A stretch of 6,877 nt of DNA, from contig CALRHN010000029.1 of NCBI GenBank assembly GCA_943359425.1, forward strand, positions 630 to 7,506, in the 5' to 3' direction. The position numbers were made by a program, and so were the translations under genes. The DNA comes from Candidatus Nomurabacteria bacterium (GTDB lineage: Bacteria; Patescibacteriota; Minisyncoccia; Phycocordibacterales; UBA9973). Within the stretch, counting starts at the first letter, position 1. Every line of letters starts with the position of its first letter. Shown in pieces: positions 1-5,227 of the stretch. Below the pieces are notes generated by a model. The model did not search any database and was not told where the DNA came from. It was given only the letters and a program-made list of their open reading frames with translations.

Positions 1-247
1 TGGCGCGCTGCGTGCTCACGGAAACATATTCCCCCACTCCCATGGAAAGCGCTCCTGCGACGAGGCCGGCGACGCCTGCCGTGAGTATGAAGCGCGGCGA
101 ATTCGAAGCGCCGGCGACTCCGGCAATGATAGATGCGGTCGAGACGATGCCGTCATTGGCGCCGAGTACGGCGGCGCGCAACCAATTGAGTCTCCGGCCT
201 GACTGCGGAGTGTGCGGTTCGATATGTGTCGGAGAATTCGTATTCAT
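1..247 (-). CDS. VIT1/CCC1-family Fe2+/Mn2+ transporter, N-terminal part (runs off left edge)
   Basis: The N-terminal 82 residues are visible; the rest lies beyond base 1. After a polar lead of about 20 residues comes NWLRAAVLGANDGIVSTAS (21-39), the first-helix signature of the vacuolar iron transporter (VIT1/CCC1) family. It is followed by a Gly/Ala-rich second helix (about 55-72) ending in GVGEYVSVSTQR (70-81), the other family hallmark, which leads into the cytosolic metal-binding region. Members move Fe2+ or Mn2+ out of the cytosol by proton exchange; which metal is used here cannot be told. The ATG lies 12 bases after the stop of the gene at 260-1078, in the same reading frame and without a Shine-Dalgarno sequence, so it is probably the second gene of that transcript and translated by coupling. 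Family assignment is firm; full length and metal preference are unknown. Confidence 0.9.
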   Translation of the reverse strand, partial: MNTNSPTHIEPHTPQSGRRLNWLRAAVLGANDGIVSTASIIAGVAGASNSPRFILTAGVAGLVAGALSMGVGEYVSVSTQRA

Positions 248-259
248 AGGATGAAGAAA

Positions 260-1078
260 TTATCGTATGCCCGTATCGATATCGAAATCGACAGTGCTCG
301 TCTCAAATGAAACGATGGTGACTTTTTTCTTCTCGCCCGCGCCGATGCCTGCTGGTTCTATCTGCAAATAATATGTGCCGGGACCGAGCGCTATTTTATA
401 ATTGCCGTCCGCATCGAGGGCGACTTTTTCTTTCACCGTCGTCCCGTTCGATTCGTACACAATGACGCTGCGCGATGTATATGCTTCGGGCGGAACAGCG
501 CACGGATGTCCAACTTGTTCCACGGGACAGAACGGTCCTATTGTCACATGGCCACTCGCATATCCAGCAGCAATCCTGCCACCCGTGTTTTTCGTCACCG
601 TCACTGTTGCCGTTGTCTCCGTCGCGCTATTCAAAACAAATGTATATGCGCCGGCAGTTGCGCTCGGATGAGTTGTCGTGCCGAGATGTATTTCTTGCAC
701 CGTGGCACCGAATACTCCGCCCGTGACGGACAATGTCGGCACGAGCTCTCCCGCCCAAATACACTGCACGCCACTCTTGCAACGGGAATCGTTGATTTCT
801 TTCAGCGTCACACCGAGTCCATCGGAGAAACTTTTTGTCTCGGCAACTGTAAGGGTATAGGCAACACCGAAGCTCGCTCCATCCTGCGCTCCGGGACATG
901 CGGCGAATTCGCACGAGGGTCCCGTCCTACCCACTGCCGTTCCGTCCGGACACAGTTTCGCCTCCATGGTACAAGCGACTTGGCCTTTGCCAGCATTCTG
1001 TTTCTGCACGGCAAAAACAACCGCTCCAGCGAGCAAAAGGACTGCGGCAATAATTAAGAGATTCTTGGAATTAGTCAT
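260..1078 (-). CDS. Membrane-anchored, Cys-rich secreted protein with two beta domains
   Basis: This 272-residue protein starts with a short basic stretch and one hydrophobic helix (7-24) without a lipobox, suggesting an N-terminal anchor with the rest outside the cell. A small Cys module follows (C36, C43, C57, C61; core LCPDGTAVGRTGPSCEF), of a kind I recall as common in Patescibacteria secreted proteins. Residues 70-165 look like a beta-rich domain with the paired-Cys motif SRCKSGVQCIWAGE (98-111). Residues 175-270 resemble a carboxypeptidase-regulatory/transthyretin-like sandwich, with C184 and C193 and a DADGNYKIALGPGTYYLQI stretch (222-240). No catalytic motif is evident, so a binding or structural surface role is more likely than an enzyme. 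The eight Cys suggest disulphides. A TATACT box 6 bases before the ATG suggests a leaderless mRNA. The VIT-type transporter follows closely. Function is unknown. Confidence 0.85.
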   Translation of the reverse strand: MTNSKNLLIIAAVLLLAGAVVFAVQKQNAGKGQVACTMEAKLCPDGTAVGRTGPSCEFAACPGAQDGASFGVAYTLTVAETKSFSDGLGVTLKEINDSRCKSGVQCIWAGELVPTLSVTGGVFGATVQEIHLGTTTHPSATAGAYTFVLNSATETTATVTVTKNTGGRIAAGYASGHVTIGPFCPVEQVGHPCAVPPEAYTSRSVIVYESNGTTVKEKVALDADGNYKIALGPGTYYLQIEPAGIGAGEKKKVTIVSFETSTVDFDIDTGIR

Positions 1079-1084
1079 ATATAA

Positions 1085-1090
1085 AGTATA
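1085..1090 (-). promoter_or_regulatory. -10 box (TATACT), likely leaderless promoter of the 260-1078 gene
   Basis: On the minus strand TATACT is followed by exactly six bases and then the ATG at 1078, so transcription would begin at or next to the start codon. No Shine-Dalgarno sequence is present. The place where a -35 box would sit (about 1108-1113) lies inside the terminator hairpin and reads GATCAG, not a -35 consensus. Confidence 0.6.
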
Positions 1091-1096
1091 CCATTG

Positions 1097-1139
1097 AAAA
1101 CGCCCGCCTGATCTCGTAAGATCAGGCGGGCGTTTTTTT
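1097..1139. terminator. Strong intrinsic terminator hairpin at the end of the VOC gene
   Basis: A perfect 13-bp stem pairs 1101-1113 (CGCCCGCCTGATC) with 1120-1132 around the six-base loop TCGTAA. Seven T follow on the plus strand (1133-1139) and four A precede it (1097-1100). Read on the minus strand it follows the VOC-gene stop by about ten bases and has a four-U tail, so its likely job is to end that transcript. The longer U-tract belongs to plus-strand transcription, so it may work both ways and block antisense entry into the VOC gene. Confidence 0.88.
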
Positions 1140-1141
1140 GA

Positions 1142-1564
1142 TTAGAACTTCTCTATCATCACGGGATTCATCCACATGATTTCCCAGATGTGGCCGTCGA
1201 GGTCGTTGATCGAGCGACCGTACATCATGTCGCCCGGCGGCTGCATGTCGGGCACGATATTTTCCGTCGCGCCGAGCGACAGAGCTTTCTCTGCCCAAGC
1301 ATCCACCGCAGCCTTGCTCTCTGCGCTCAAACACGTCGCGCATTCGCTCCCCACTTCGCGTTGCCACATAGCCTGACCCTTTGGGCGGAAACGGGTAAAG
1401 CCGTTTTCGGTAATGAGCATGGCGAAAATATCCGAACTGATGATCATGCATGTCGCCTCGTGATTGGTAAAAATCGGATTGAACGTATACCCGAGTGCTG
1501 TAAAAAATGCTGTTGATTTCTGCAAATCCTTCACCTGCAAATTGATGAATATTTTTGTGGACAT
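1142..1564 (-). CDS. VOC-superfamily (glyoxalase/bleomycin-resistance fold) protein
   Basis: This 140-residue protein begins MSTKIFINLQVKDLQKSTAF, the usual first strand and helix of a vicinal-oxygen-chelate beta-alpha-beta-beta-beta module. It ends with the matching second module, YGRSINDLDGHIWEIMWM (115-132), where the Glu before the last strand (E128) is the position that often binds metal. The length fits a two-module VOC monomer that dimerises. Family members include glyoxalases, dioxygenases and antibiotic- or metal-binding proteins; this subtype (MSTKIF... to DGHIWE.MWM) is generally annotated only as a glyoxalase/bleomycin-resistance-like protein. It is probably cytosolic. The ATG at 1564 is chosen because the fold starts there; an upstream extension to 1666 is polar and not family-like. 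The only Shine-Dalgarno-like motif (AGGAG, 1588-1592) lies 23 bases upstream, too far for normal use. The terminator at 1097-1139 follows it. Substrate unknown. Confidence 0.88.
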   Translation of the reverse strand: MSTKIFINLQVKDLQKSTAFFTALGYTFNPIFTNHEATCMIISSDIFAMLITENGFTRFRPKGQAMWQREVGSECATCLSAESKAAVDAWAEKALSLGATENIVPDMQPPGDMMYGRSINDLDGHIWEIMWMNPVMIEKF

Positions 1565-1603
1565 AGATTTATTTTTTATAATTAATACTCCTTCGGTATT
1601 TTT

Positions 1604-1609
1604 ATTATA
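1604..1609 (-). promoter_or_regulatory. -10 box (TATAAT) of the VOC gene
   Basis: A consensus TATAAT on the minus strand lies in the AT-rich divergent spacer, 39 bases before the VOC ATG. This would give a leader of about 30 bases that contains the AGGAG motif at 1588-1592. No convincing -35 box is seen 16-18 bases upstream. Confidence 0.55.
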
Positions 1610-1684
1610 CACCAAGAAAAAATGAAGTGTACCTTCCCCAGTTCTTTCATCCTCCCCCATTCCCAAATCAAGATAAACCCCCTG

Positions 1685-1693
1685 TGATATACT
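1685..1693 (+). promoter_or_regulatory. Extended -10 box (TGATATACT), likely leaderless promoter of the DUF389 gene
   Basis: TG-A-TATACT matches the extended -10 pattern TGnTATAMT, and TATACT (1688-1693) ends six bases before the ATG at 1700. Transcription would start at about the start codon. No Shine-Dalgarno or -35 sequence is apparent; an extended -10 can do without the latter. The rest of the 135-base divergent spacer (1565-1699) holds only the VOC promoter. Confidence 0.65.
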
Positions 1694-1699
1694 GCACCT

Positions 1700-2332
1700 A
1701 TGACATTTTACACATCAAACAAGGTGACAGATACAGGGCGAGCAAAGGCTGTAGCAGAGGTCCTAGAGAACACGGTGCCGGACAGTGATTTCTATATACT
1801 CGTCGTGGGTGCGGCGCTCCTCGCTGCAAGCGGTATATTGCTCGACAGCATTCCGGTGCTCATCGCCTCTATGGTTGTCGCGCCGCTCATGTGGCCCCTG
1901 CTCGGACTCTCCTTGGGCATCGTCTCGAAAGACGGCCGGCTCGTCGGACGAACACTCTGTATGCTCGTCGCTTCTATGGCAATCGCCCTCGGTGTCGCCG
2001 CTCTCGGCGCATGGATTGCGATCAAATATTTTTCTTGGAATATCCAAGGCATCTTCATCTCCTTTTCTCCGAACTATTTCTTCGACGTATTCATCGCGCT
2101 CGTCTCGGGCGCCATCGCCGCATACGGGCTCGTGCGAACGAAGGTCGGCGGCGCAATGACGGGTATCGGCATCGCCGTCTCGCTCATGCCGCCTCTCGTT
2201 GCGACTGGCGTCGGCATCTATGCTTCTAAAATACTTTCTCATGCAGCATTCACTATATTCATCCTCAATGTCGCGGGAATAATGCTCGCGAGTGCAGTCA
2301 CATTTGCGCTGCTCAAAGTGAAGAGCAAATAA
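1700..2332 (+). CDS. DUF389-family integral membrane protein
   Basis: This 210-residue protein has a short cytosolic lead (1-30) and then about six hydrophobic segments (roughly 31-47, 50-74, 84-106, 127-144, 152-175, 181-205). Two stretches carry the DUF389/COG1808 signature. SIPVLIASMVVAPLMWPLLG (50-69) corresponds to the family's IGAM-xxAPLMGP-like helix pair. SGAIAAYGLVRTKVGGAMTG (136-155), continuing to SLMPPLVATG (161-170), corresponds to the SGA-x-AY and VALxPP elements. The Pro- and Gly-rich broken helices suggest a transporter-like core, but the family's biochemical role is not known to me. It is a minimal member, without the extra N-terminal soluble domain of larger homologues. The gene stands alone on the plus strand, diverges from the VOC gene and converges on the CPBP gene 33 bases away. 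Family assignment is confident; function is open. Confidence 0.88.
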   Translation: MTFYTSNKVTDTGRAKAVAEVLENTVPDSDFYILVVGAALLAASGILLDSIPVLIASMVVAPLMWPLLGLSLGIVSKDGRLVGRTLCMLVASMAIALGVAALGAWIAIKYFSWNIQGIFISFSPNYFFDVFIALVSGAIAAYGLVRTKVGGAMTGIGIAVSLMPPLVATGVGIYASKILSHAAFTIFILNVAGIMLASAVTFALLKVKSK

Positions 2333-2365
2333 ATCCTCGAAGTCACGAGTGACACGGAGAGTTCC

Positions 2366-2836
2366 CTAGCTATTGGCTAGTTCCTTGAAAGAATACGGGG
2401 CAAGAAGATTGTTGAGATAATGAAATATAACTCCGAGCCAGATCGTACCGGTAATAAGAGTGAAATAAGCTACGATTGGACCGAAAACCAGTCCTGTGTA
2501 AAGCATTTGATAAGTGAGGTCCTTCTTGTTCAGCCAAAATATATTCTTGAAATGCCAGAGGCCGAAGAGGAGTGAGGATACAACAAGAGCTGCGGGCGCA
2601 GAGTATAAGCTCATGAGTCCAACAAAAATGAGTCCGCGAAAAAGTATTTCTTCGTAAATCGGTACAAAAAGCAGAGAAGTGCCGACAGGATAATGGACCC
2701 ATAATTTCCCTGTACGCCGGTATTCGCGCAATTGCAGCACAGTGGTAAGACAAAAGAGTGTGGCAATGAGAACGATCTGCATCGCAGGCGTGAGGAACGC
2801 TATTTGCTTGAGTGTGAGTACATTAGTGATAGTCAT
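2366..2836 (-). CDS. CPBP-family (CAAX/Abi) intramembrane glutamic protease
   Basis: This 156-residue membrane protein carries the three motifs of the CPBP family (Rce1/Abi, PF02517) in order. EEILFR at 62-67 is motif 1 (the EExxxR glutamates). FGLWH at 91-95 is motif 2 (FxxxH). HYLNN at 139-143 is motif 3 (HxxxN). The expected catalytic E and both His are present, so it is predicted to be active. Four to five hydrophobic segments are visible, and the protein is short for the family, close to a bare catalytic core. Bacterial relatives cleave peptides or membrane proteins within the bilayer, for example in bacteriocin immunity or processing; the substrate here is unknown. Its ATG lies nine bases after the stop of the COG4705-type gene, in the same frame and with no Shine-Dalgarno, so the two are probably co-transcribed and coupled. 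No convincing terminator follows. Confidence 0.9.
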   Translation of the reverse strand: MTITNVLTLKQIAFLTPAMQIVLIATLFCLTTVLQLREYRRTGKLWVHYPVGTSLLFVPIYEEILFRGLIFVGLMSLYSAPAALVVSSLLFGLWHFKNIFWLNKKDLTYQMLYTGLVFGPIVAYFTLITGTIWLGVIFHYLNNLLAPYSFKELANS

Positions 2837-2845
2837 GATTTTTAT

Positions 2846-3607
2846 TTAGGCCGCAGACTCGATCGCATCTTTCTTTGTGACGGAAAGATAGATGACCGTA
2901 GAGAGTATGGCGAAGAGAAAGAGAGCGCTCGTAACCACAGTGCCCAGTTCGAGCCCGCCGTCTGCATGCGCTTGGGACAGGTAGTCTCCGATCGAAGCGC
3001 CGAGCGGACGCGTGAGGATGTAGGCGATCCAGAATGCGAGGACGGGATTCAATCGGAAGCGGAAATGCGTGAGGGCGACGAGAGCGATCGCGGCTGCGAA
3101 TATGACTGCGGAGAGCAAGTAGCCGACGTTTAAGCTCTCGGCGATGAGATCGCCTGCGGCAGTGCCGAGCGCGAACGTGAAGAGGATGGCAAGCCAGTAG
3201 AATGCTTCGCGGCGGCGCGTGAAGATAGAATGAATGGAAAGCGTTTTCTCTTTCGCGTACCACCACGCGAAGGTGAGCGCGAGGGCGACAGCGAAGACGA
3301 CTGTCGTGGTTTCGAGAGAGACGCCGAAATTGTCCGTGAGATTATCCGTGATGAGCGTGCCGACGACGCTGATGAGGACGACGGCAAGCCAATAGATCGC
3401 AGGGACATATCGCTTCGCGCGGAATTGGAAGAAGAGGACGACAACGAGGAGCGCGCCCATGACGAGCGACGTACCGCTAAGGCCGAGACCCAGATTCGTA
3501 TTGAGAAAATCCGCCGCCGTCTCCCCCACCGTCGTGCACAATATTTTTATGATCCAGAAATAGAGCGTGATCTCCGGCACTTTGTTCCAGAGTGATTGCG
3601 CTGTCAT
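2846..3607 (-). CDS. COG4705-type eight-helix membrane protein made of four internal repeats
   Basis: This 253-residue protein begins MTAQSLWNKVPEITLYFW and resembles the uncharacterised membrane proteins of COG4705. It consists of four helical-hairpin repeats, each opening with aromatic-W-[I/L] and carrying Gly ten residues and Asp fifteen residues after the Trp: W18/G28/D33, W73/G83/D88, W138/G148/D153, W193/G203/D208. That gives about eight transmembrane helices in two halves, joined by a basic loop around 116-135. Four conserved acidic residues in the membrane could suggest ion handling, but this is inference; no substrate is known to me. The start at 3607 is chosen because GAGGG (3615-3619) lies seven bases upstream and the family-like sequence begins there. 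An ATG at 3640 and a TTG at 3649 would add 11 or 14 polar residues. The CPBP protease gene follows nine bases later. Confidence 0.85.
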   Translation of the reverse strand: MTAQSLWNKVPEITLYFWIIKILCTTVGETAADFLNTNLGLGLSGTSLVMGALLVVVLFFQFRAKRYVPAIYWLAVVLISVVGTLITDNLTDNFGVSLETTTVVFAVALALTFAWWYAKEKTLSIHSIFTRRREAFYWLAILFTFALGTAAGDLIAESLNVGYLLSAVIFAAAIALVALTHFRFRLNPVLAFWIAYILTRPLGASIGDYLSQAHADGGLELGTVVTSALFLFAILSTVIYLSVTKKDAIESAA

Positions 3608-3614
3608 ATTCTTG

Positions 3615-3619
3615 CCCTC
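3615..3619 (-). promoter_or_regulatory. Ribosome binding site (GAGGG) fixing the start at 3607
   Basis: GAGGG on the minus strand, seven bases before the ATG at 3607, is the only well-placed Shine-Dalgarno sequence in the window. It favours 3607 over the upstream in-frame ATG at 3640. Confidence 0.6.
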
Positions 3620-3648
3620 TGTTGTATTAAATGATTGCATATTCTGCA

Positions 3649-3657
3649 ATTATCGCA
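3649..3657 (-). promoter_or_regulatory. Possible extended -10 (TGCGATAAT) for the COG4705/CPBP pair
   Basis: In the 61-base gap after the acyltransferase gene, the minus strand reads TGC-GATAAT, one mismatch from an extended -10. Transcription would start near 3642, giving a leader of about 35 bases with the GAGGG site. No -35 box was recognised, so this pair may instead be read through from the acyltransferase gene. Confidence 0.4.
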
Positions 3658-3668
3658 CTATTCGGGAA

Positions 3669-4550
3669 TCACGTAAACGGCATGACGAGATAGACGACCC
3701 AGCGCGGCGCGCATCGCGATGCGAGTCGGAATATCACTCCGGCCAGTCGGTATCGCAGGAGCACAGTCGAGAGTTTGAGTGAAAAATCGTCATTGGGAAA
3801 CCGCTCCATCGTATAGTTGATCGCTCCCGCCTTGCGCTTGAATTCCTGATAGCCCGATCCGTGCATCCCGATGCCCATATGGATAGTGAGGCCATGCACG
3901 CAAGCGTAGCGGATGAGTTCGTCGTAGAGCTTGTTCGACGGACGGTATTGGAAACAGTCCGGATTGCCGCCGCCGATCGAAGAGTAGATGTTGTCCTCGT
4001 ATTCGAAACAGCAGAAATAGGCGATGATGTCGCCTCCGTACTCGATGAGAAATAAGAGTGACGAAGAAGCGCTGAAAAATGCGCGGAAGAAAGAGCGCGG
4101 GAAGACGAAAGAATTGTGCCGGCGCATCTGGGCGAGATAGACGGCGTACATTTTCTCGATCATCGCATCGTCAGGAGCGCGCACGATCCGCACCGTATGC
4201 GCGAAACGCCTGCCTTCGCGCAGGCCGTGTACGAATGACGTCGTGTATTTCTTCTCGGCTTCTTCATACGTCGTCTTGTGGAAAATGGAATATTCCATCA
4301 GGGACGGTTTGACGGATTGCGTATTGTCTTCGGGAAGCACGGATGCGTATGAAATCTTGTTCGTCTTGAAATATGAGCGGGCAGATTCGGAATAATTGCT
4401 GATGGCAATGTTCTTGTTCTTCAAGAGATGCACTGGTACGTCCTCGAATGCCCGCTCTGAATAAGCGAGGCCGCTCACCTCGGAGCAGAATACAGCAAAC
4501 TCACGAGTGCGGTAGAATTTGTGTGCGAAAGCCTCCGAAAACTTATCCAT
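3669..4550 (-). CDS. FemAB/GNAT-type acyltransferase (Acetyltransf_6-like)
   Basis: This 293-residue protein has the layout of the FemAB/CelD-type GNAT family. The N-terminal half (1-125) includes a basic, helical stretch around KKYTTSFVHGLREGRRF (100-116). The C-terminal GNAT domain runs from FPRSFFRAFF (150-159) through the strand pair LFLIEYGGDIIAYFCCFEYE (166-185) to the family-like tail YRPSNKLYDELIRYA (202-216) and GSGYQEFKRKAGA (231-243). Such enzymes add amino acids to peptidoglycan precursors from aminoacyl-tRNA, or acyl groups to exopolysaccharides; which one applies cannot be decided here. The C-terminal end (260-291) is basic and hydrophobic and may lie on the membrane. It is divergent from a DedA gene with a shared -10 box; a TATACT box seven bases before the ATG suggests a leaderless mRNA. 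Neighbouring glycan genes support an envelope role. It ends in TGA. Confidence 0.78.
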   Translation of the reverse strand: MDKFSEAFAHKFYRTREFAVFCSEVSGLAYSERAFEDVPVHLLKNKNIAISNYSESARSYFKTNKISYASVLPEDNTQSVKPSLMEYSIFHKTTYEEAEKKYTTSFVHGLREGRRFAHTVRIVRAPDDAMIEKMYAVYLAQMRRHNSFVFPRSFFRAFFSASSSLLFLIEYGGDIIAYFCCFEYEDNIYSSIGGGNPDCFQYRPSNKLYDELIRYACVHGLTIHMGIGMHGSGYQEFKRKAGAINYTMERFPNDDFSLKLSTVLLRYRLAGVIFRLASRCAPRWVVYLVMPFT

Positions 4551-4557
4551 ATTTAGT

Positions 4558-4565
4558 AGTATACT
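4558..4565. promoter_or_regulatory. Symmetric bidirectional -10 box (AGTATACT) between acyltransferase and DedA genes
   Basis: AGTATACT is its own reverse complement, so TATACT is read on both strands from the same eight bases: minus 4563-4558 and plus 4560-4565. On the minus strand the ATG of the acyltransferase follows after 7 bases. On the plus strand the DedA ATG follows after 11 bases. A second plus-strand candidate, TATCTT (4565-4570), would be 6 bases from that ATG. The whole divergent spacer is only 26 bases, so both promoters must overlap. Confidence 0.65.
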
Positions 4566-4576
4566 ATCTTTATCTT

Positions 4577-5179
4577 ATGGCAGCCGCTCCATTCACGCAT
4601 CTCGTATACTGGGTCATCGCGCACGGGTATTTCATATTCTTCCTCGCCGCCCTCATCGAAGGCCCGCTCGTCACCGCAGCCGCAGGCATTGCCGCGGGGA
4701 TGGGATATTTCAATATTGCCTTCATCATCCTCATCGGCATCGGCGGAGACATCGGCGCTGATATCATCTACTACGCCATCGGTTATACGAGCCGCAACAC
4801 CGTACAGATGCGCTGGAGCAGATACATCGGACTTTCGGAGAAACGGGTAGAAAAAATAGAGAAGCTTTTGCACGAGCATACGGCCAAAACGGTCCTCCTC
4901 GTCAAACTCTCTCCCATCGTCTGCATCCCCGGCCTCATCATCATCGGACGATCGCGCGTGCCCCTGCGAAAATTCTTCACTCCGGCACTTGCCCTCTCCG
5001 TTCCTAAAACGGCCTTCTTCGCCCTCGTCGGATTCTTCTCCGGCAAGGCATACGAGAGCGCTGTGAAAGTCGTCTCAAATAGCCAGTACGTGATGTTGGG
5101 TCTCGTAATAGCTGTCATCCTCGTGTATATCGTGTATGAAAAATTTGCACGAAGAGCAACTCGAGAAATAGTGGAATAA
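4577..5179 (+). CDS. DedA-family (SNARE-associated/VTT domain) membrane protein
   Basis: This 200-residue protein fits the DedA family. It has an N-terminal hydrophobic segment with the family acidic residue in FLAALIEGPLVTAAAGIAAG (22-41). Next is GDIGADIIYYAIGY (57-70), the conserved GA-x-x-GD-x-x-x-Y-x-IGR-like element. An amphipathic stretch (about 87-101) leads to VLLVKLSPIVCIPGLIIIG (106-124), matching the re-entrant region usually seen as ARFIPxxRxxxxxxAG, and finally come two C-terminal helices. The usual Arg of that region is replaced (LVKLSPIVCIPG), marking a divergent subtype. Known DedA proteins include undecaprenyl-phosphate and phospholipid translocases; with a glycosyltransferase and a PAP2 protein nearby, lipid-carrier recycling is plausible but not shown. 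The start at 4577 is chosen because the family sequence begins there; an open upstream stretch to 4448 overlaps the divergent gene and is its shadow. No Shine-Dalgarno sequence is present. Confidence 0.87.
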   Translation: MAAAPFTHLVYWVIAHGYFIFFLAALIEGPLVTAAAGIAAGMGYFNIAFIILIGIGGDIGADIIYYAIGYTSRNTVQMRWSRYIGLSEKRVEKIEKLLHEHTAKTVLLVKLSPIVCIPGLIIIGRSRVPLRKFFTPALALSVPKTAFFALVGFFSGKAYESAVKVVSNSQYVMLGLVIAVILVYIVYEKFARRATREIVE

Positions 5180-5207
5180 TCCTCATCATGTCCTCCGGAC
5201 TACCTCC

Positions 5208-5218
5208 TACAATATAAA
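5208..5218 (+). promoter_or_regulatory. Possible -10 region (TACAAT / TATAAA) of the glycosyltransferase gene
   Basis: In the 48-base gap after the DedA gene, TACAAT (5208-5213) and the overlapping TATAAA (5213-5218) lie 14 and 9 bases before the ATG. Either would give a very short leader. There is no -35 or Shine-Dalgarno sequence. The gene may also be read through from the DedA promoter. Confidence 0.35.
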
Positions 5219-5227
5219 AGATATTTT

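Noticed and set aside
506..1057. Long open frame on the plus strand opposite the secreted protein gene
   Set aside because: Its translation is Cys/Arg/His-rich without domain features and mirrors the minus-strand gene, which has an anchor, family-like modules and a promoter.
1565..1666. 34-residue N-terminal extension of the VOC protein
   Set aside because: It crosses the TATAAT box, and the VOC fold begins exactly at the ATG at 1564.
1763..2242. Open frame on the minus strand opposite the DUF389 gene
   Set aside because: Highly charged, repetitive Asp/Arg/Glu translation typical of the antisense of a hydrophobic protein; the plus-strand frame has clear family motifs.
2333..2383. Small inverted repeats (GTCA-CGAG-TGAC at 2342-2353 and CTAGC-TATTG-GCTAG at 2366-2380) as a terminator between convergent genes
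   Set aside because: Stems of only 4-5 bp with no T-tract on either strand; not convincing as intrinsic terminators.
2823..3595. Several open frames overlapping the COG4705-type gene on both strands
   Set aside because: Arg/Glu/Asp- or Ser-rich shadows of a membrane-protein gene; the four exact repeats prove the chosen frame.
3669..3671. TGA as a recoded glycine codon
   Set aside because: The acyltransferase ends naturally at this TGA after a complete domain, and no other gene needs in-frame TGA to be read, so a standard stop is the simplest reading.
4448..4576. 43-residue N-terminal extension of the DedA protein
   Set aside because: It runs through the divergent acyltransferase start and across the shared promoter, and is not membrane- or family-like; the ATG at 4577 fits.
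5190..5200. Hairpin GTCC-TCC-GGAC between the DedA and glycosyltransferase genes
   Set aside because: A four-base stem with a three-base loop and no U-run; expected by chance.
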